From Lewinellaceae bacterium (GTDB lineage Bacteria; Bacteroidota; Bacteroidia; Chitinophagales; Saprospiraceae), in the NCBI GenBank assembly GCA_016711435.1, contig JADJSY010000040.1:1-55113 (forward strand): DNA of 55,113 bases, written 5' to 3'. Shown here piece by piece: positions 52,924 through 55,113 of the stretch (the stretch's first letter is position 1; each line of letters begins with the position of its first letter). Both the position numbers and the translations under genes were made by a program. Under the pieces are notes generated by a model. That model had not been told where the DNA came from. It saw only the letters and a list, made by a program, of their open reading frames with translations, and made no database searches.

Positions 52924-53040
52924 GGAAAGGTTGGATAGTTTGATGGTTGGAAGGTTTGATGGTTAGAAGTTTAACGTTTGGCTTAGGTTACCACTTCCAA
53001 CCATCAAACCTTTCCAACCATCAAACCTTTCAAACCATTT
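52924..53040. repeat. AACCATCAAACC-class imperfect palindrome upstream of the TPR gene
   Basis: The left arm (about 52924-52969) is built of TTTGATGGTTGGAAGG units and the right arm (about 52994-53040) of CCAACCATCAAACCTTT, with a ~24-nt loop and several mismatches. It lies between divergently transcribed genes, so the outward G-free face serves the TPR gene. Confidence 0.82.
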
Positions 53041-53132
53041 AACCATTAAAAGTTTGCAAAAGTACCCTCTTTGTACGCTTTTTTTACCGTTTAATTAAAA
53101 AATGGCATATTCGCACAGAAAAATGAAACGCT

Positions 53133-53798
53133 ATGCCCGAACCAATAACCCAACCGATCCGTATCGCCCTGGTGGATGACCAGGAATTATTTATCGAAAG
53201 CCTGAATGCCCTGCTGAGCAATGTCCGCGATATTGTTGAAGTCGTGTGGAGTGCGCGCAGCGGTGAAGAGGCACTGGAGCGCAGCCGTGACGAAGCGCCG
53301 GATGTCATGCTCTTAGACTATTTTTTCCGGGGAAAAACGCTGGACGGCGGTGAAACCTGCCGCCTGATTCGCGAAGAGTTTCCCTCCATCGGGGTACTCA
53401 TGTTGAGCGTCAGTTGCGACATGTCTGTGATCCGCGAGTCGCTGCAAAAAGGCGCCCTGGGTTACGTTTCCAAAGAAATCAGCAAAAACGAACTGCTTCA
53501 GGCTATTCAGCAGGTGGCAAGCGGACATTATTACCTCGACCGGACGGCGCTGCACGAGATGATACAGGCGGTGGTGCAGCCTTCTCCCAAACTGCCGAAA
53601 TCGGTGTTGACGCCCCGCGAAGTAGAAGTGGCGAGGCTATATGCCAAAGGCCCGGCTATTCGTGAAATCAGTGCCGGCCTTTTTATCAGCGAGGACACCG
53701 TAGAAAGCCATATCAAAAATATCAGGGCCAAAACCGGCGCTTCCAGCCGTTATGAAGTAGGCGAGTTTCTCAAGCAACATGATCTATGGATCGAGTAG
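53133..53798 (+). CDS. NarL/LuxR-family response regulator
   Basis: A 221-residue cytosolic protein. The receiver domain (residues ~10-130) has Asp15/Asp16 (IALVDDQELF), the phospho-acceptor Asp62 (DVMLLDYFFRG) and a conserved Lys in GYVSKEISK. The C-terminal LuxR helix-turn-helix is LTPREVEVARLYAKGPAIRE and SEDTVESHIKNIRAKTGASS. Phosphorylation should enable DNA binding. The convergent histidine kinase next to it is the obvious partner. The two genes overlap by 29 bp at their 3' ends. It is similar in design to regulators that control surface or stress functions, but the regulon is unknown. Confidence 0.93.
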   Translation: MPEPITQPIRIALVDDQELFIESLNALLSNVRDIVEVVWSARSGEEALERSRDEAPDVMLLDYFFRGKTLDGGETCRLIREEFPSIGVLMLSVSCDMSVIRESLQKGALGYVSKEISKNELLQAIQQVASGHYYLDRTALHEMIQAVVQPSPKLPKSVLTPREVEVARLYAKGPAIREISAGLFISEDTVESHIKNIRAKTGASSRYEVGEFLKQHDLWIE

Positions 53799-55113
53799 CC
53801 TCCATCGGCACTTCGATGTTGATAAAGGTACCCCGACCGGGCTTGGATTCCAGGTGAAAAGTGCCACGCAGCACTTCTACCCGCGTGCGGACATTGGTCA
53901 GTCCGATGCCTTCCGACTGCTCGTTGGCGGCCGGATCGAACCCTTTGCCGTCATCTTCTACTGTAATCAGCAGATTTCCCCGGTCTTCCAACAATTGTAC
54001 GTTGACCTGTTTCGCCTGAGCGTGTTTGAGCGTATTGCCCAGCAATTCCTGCATGATGCGGTACAGGTGAATTTTGGCCAATCCGCTCACTTCTTCCGGT
54101 CGGAACTGGGTATACAACTGAATGTCCAGACGTGGTTGCGCCTGCCTGCAACGCATCACCAGGTCCTCCAGCGCTACCTGGAGGTCCGTTTTTTCAAGGG
54201 CTTTCGACATCAGGTCGTGCGAAATGCCGCGTACTTCCCGGTAGGTTTGTTCAATATCGTCGGTAATATCCGCCAGTCTGGCCGACAACTCGGGTTGATC
54301 GGTCAGGTTTTCGCGCAGGGAATCCAATTGCATATTGACGGCGGCCAGGTGTACGCAGGCGCCGTCGTGCAGGTCGCGGGCGATGCGGCGGCGTTCGTTT
54401 TCCACGCCGAGAATCAGCGCATTTAACCCTTCTTCCCTGGCTTTCGCTATTTTTAGTTGTGCACGCTGGTCTTTTTCAAATAAACGGATGTATTTCCGCA
54501 TGGAGAAATTGAATACCAGCAGTATTTCAAAAAAGAAAGCAGCCATGACCGGGACGGGAATATAGAAGGTCTGGGTGGTGAAAATCAACTTATTTTCATA
54601 CAGGTAATCCGGCGACAAGTCCAATAAATTGTATCCCAGGTATTGCAGCGAGGTGGTGGCCAACCCCACAAAGTTGAGCGCTACCACGATGAAAAGCGCC
54701 GTCGAACGCGTACGCCGTTTGGAAAAAATTTCCCGAAGCGCCCAGGCAAGAATGACTAAGCTGAAAAACACCAGGTAGCTGCAAAAAAACAGATACCCGT
54801 AAAACATCAGGGTCTCATAAATTTCTGCTTTCGGGCGCCAAAGGGCATAAATCACCTGCAAAACAGGGGTCAGCAGGAAAAGCCCGATGGTGATATTCAG
54901 GAATAAATGAAAATGCCGGGCATACTTTGGAATCTCGAAATACAGGCGAAAAAACCAGATGCCGAAAATGAGCCGGAAAATATTGAGCGTAGCCGGTACG
55001 ATAAATTGCAACCGGGGGTAATCGCGCCACAAATACTGAAACCCGTGTCCGAGATGTGTGGAAATAAAACAGGCCGTCAGCAGCACATAGCCGAAATAGT
55101 ACCATTGAAAGCG
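53770..55113 (-). CDS. Sensor histidine kinase with 7TMR-DISM-like membrane domain (5' end outside window)
   Basis: The frame is open to the window edge (FQWYYFGYVLLTACFISTHL is still in frame before the first internal Met), so the N-terminus is missing. About six membrane helices in a 7TMR-DISM pattern are followed by a coiled coil. The HisKA_3 dimer box RRRIARDLHDGACVHLAAVN carries the phospho-His, and the HATPase domain shows ELLGNTLKHAQAKQV and DDGKGFDPAANEQSEGIGL. It autophosphorylates and passes phosphate to a NarL-type regulator, presumably the convergent neighbour. The missing part may contain a periplasmic sensor domain. Confidence 0.92.
   Translation of the reverse strand, partial: RFQWYYFGYVLLTACFISTHLGHGFQYLWRDYPRLQFIVPATLNIFRLIFGIWFFRLYFEIPKYARHFHLFLNITIGLFLLTPVLQVIYALWRPKAEIYETLMFYGYLFFCSYLVFFSLVILAWALREIFSKRRTRSTALFIVVALNFVGLATTSLQYLGYNLLDLSPDYLYENKLIFTTQTFYIPVPVMAAFFFEILLVFNFSMRKYIRLFEKDQRAQLKIAKAREEGLNALILGVENERRRIARDLHDGACVHLAAVNMQLDSLRENLTDQPELSARLADITDDIEQTYREVRGISHDLMSKALEKTDLQVALEDLVMRCRQAQPRLDIQLYTQFRPEEVSGLAKIHLYRIMQELLGNTLKHAQAKQVNVQLLEDRGNLLITVEDDGKGFDPAANEQSEGIGLTNVRTRVEVLRGTFHLESKPGRGTFINIEVPMEATRSIDHVA

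Noticed and set aside
3339..53040. Calling the palindromes ordinary Rho-independent terminators
   Set aside because: Most arms are far longer than terminator stems, no T-tract follows, and several lie in front of start codons with a promoter box only downstream or in the loop.
1..55113. tRNA or rRNA genes, or a prophage
   Set aside because: No cloverleaf-like sequence with conserved TTCGA arm, no rRNA segment and no phage structural or integrase gene was recognised on reading both strands; short RNAs could still be missed by eye.

Overview
The window comes from a Bacteroidota chromosome, most likely Saprospiraceae or a close relative. The evidence is a SusC/SusD pair, several secreted proteins with type IX secretion (T9SS) sorting domains, promoter-like TAnnTTTG boxes, start codons without a clear Shine-Dalgarno, and a large set of Bacteroidota-type housekeeping genes. 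No rRNA, tRNA, transposase, CRISPR array or phage gene was recognised.

Layout. 1-706 is a partial DUF2071 gene. 1026-10134 (minus strand) is a beta-glucan/laminarin-type polysaccharide utilisation locus: a secreted repeat protein with T9SS tail, SusC, SusD, a PKD-type surface lipoprotein, a wrecked GH16 remnant and an intact Calx-beta/GH16 lipoprotein. A membrane-spanning Y_Y_Y/LuxR-type regulator (10333-13214) diverges from it. 13216-29209 is mostly housekeeping: a DppB-type permease, a lipoprotein, murQ, a DUF2064 transferase, ogt, a secreted GH65 enzyme, mnmG, a type-B T9SS protein, an HI0933-like flavoprotein, nadA and a CapA-like protein. 29340-35197 carries a Kazal/dockerin T9SS protein, a conserved hypothetical and mtaB. 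35367-41810 (minus) is a three-gene cassette: SIR2-like protein, STAND NTPase with a membrane segment, and an exported WD40/TPR protein. It resembles a split version of the one-piece STAND-WD40 conflict/signalling proteins. 41881-47089 is a giant FN3-type T9SS protein. 47219-55113 holds an RluA-type pseudouridine synthase, a small membrane protein, an EamA transporter, hemA, thrB, a TPR lipoprotein and a LuxR response regulator whose 3' end overlaps a convergent sensor kinase gene.

The most unusual signal lies between the genes. At least a dozen spacers are filled by long, often perfect inverted repeats with arms of 28 to 138 bp. They are built from degenerate 6-12 nt microrepeats and are sometimes nested one inside another. 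They begin at, or run into, stop and start codons. Read outward, their arms are often almost free of G, and about ten start codons are directly preceded by such a G-poor leader. Several families recur at different loci, and one palindrome interrupts the STAND gene. I know of no description of this system.

Quality warning. At least seven genes carry frame breaks, mostly at homopolymers or inside repeats, and 2391-2472 looks like assembly noise. Some apparent pseudogenes are therefore probably sequence errors.
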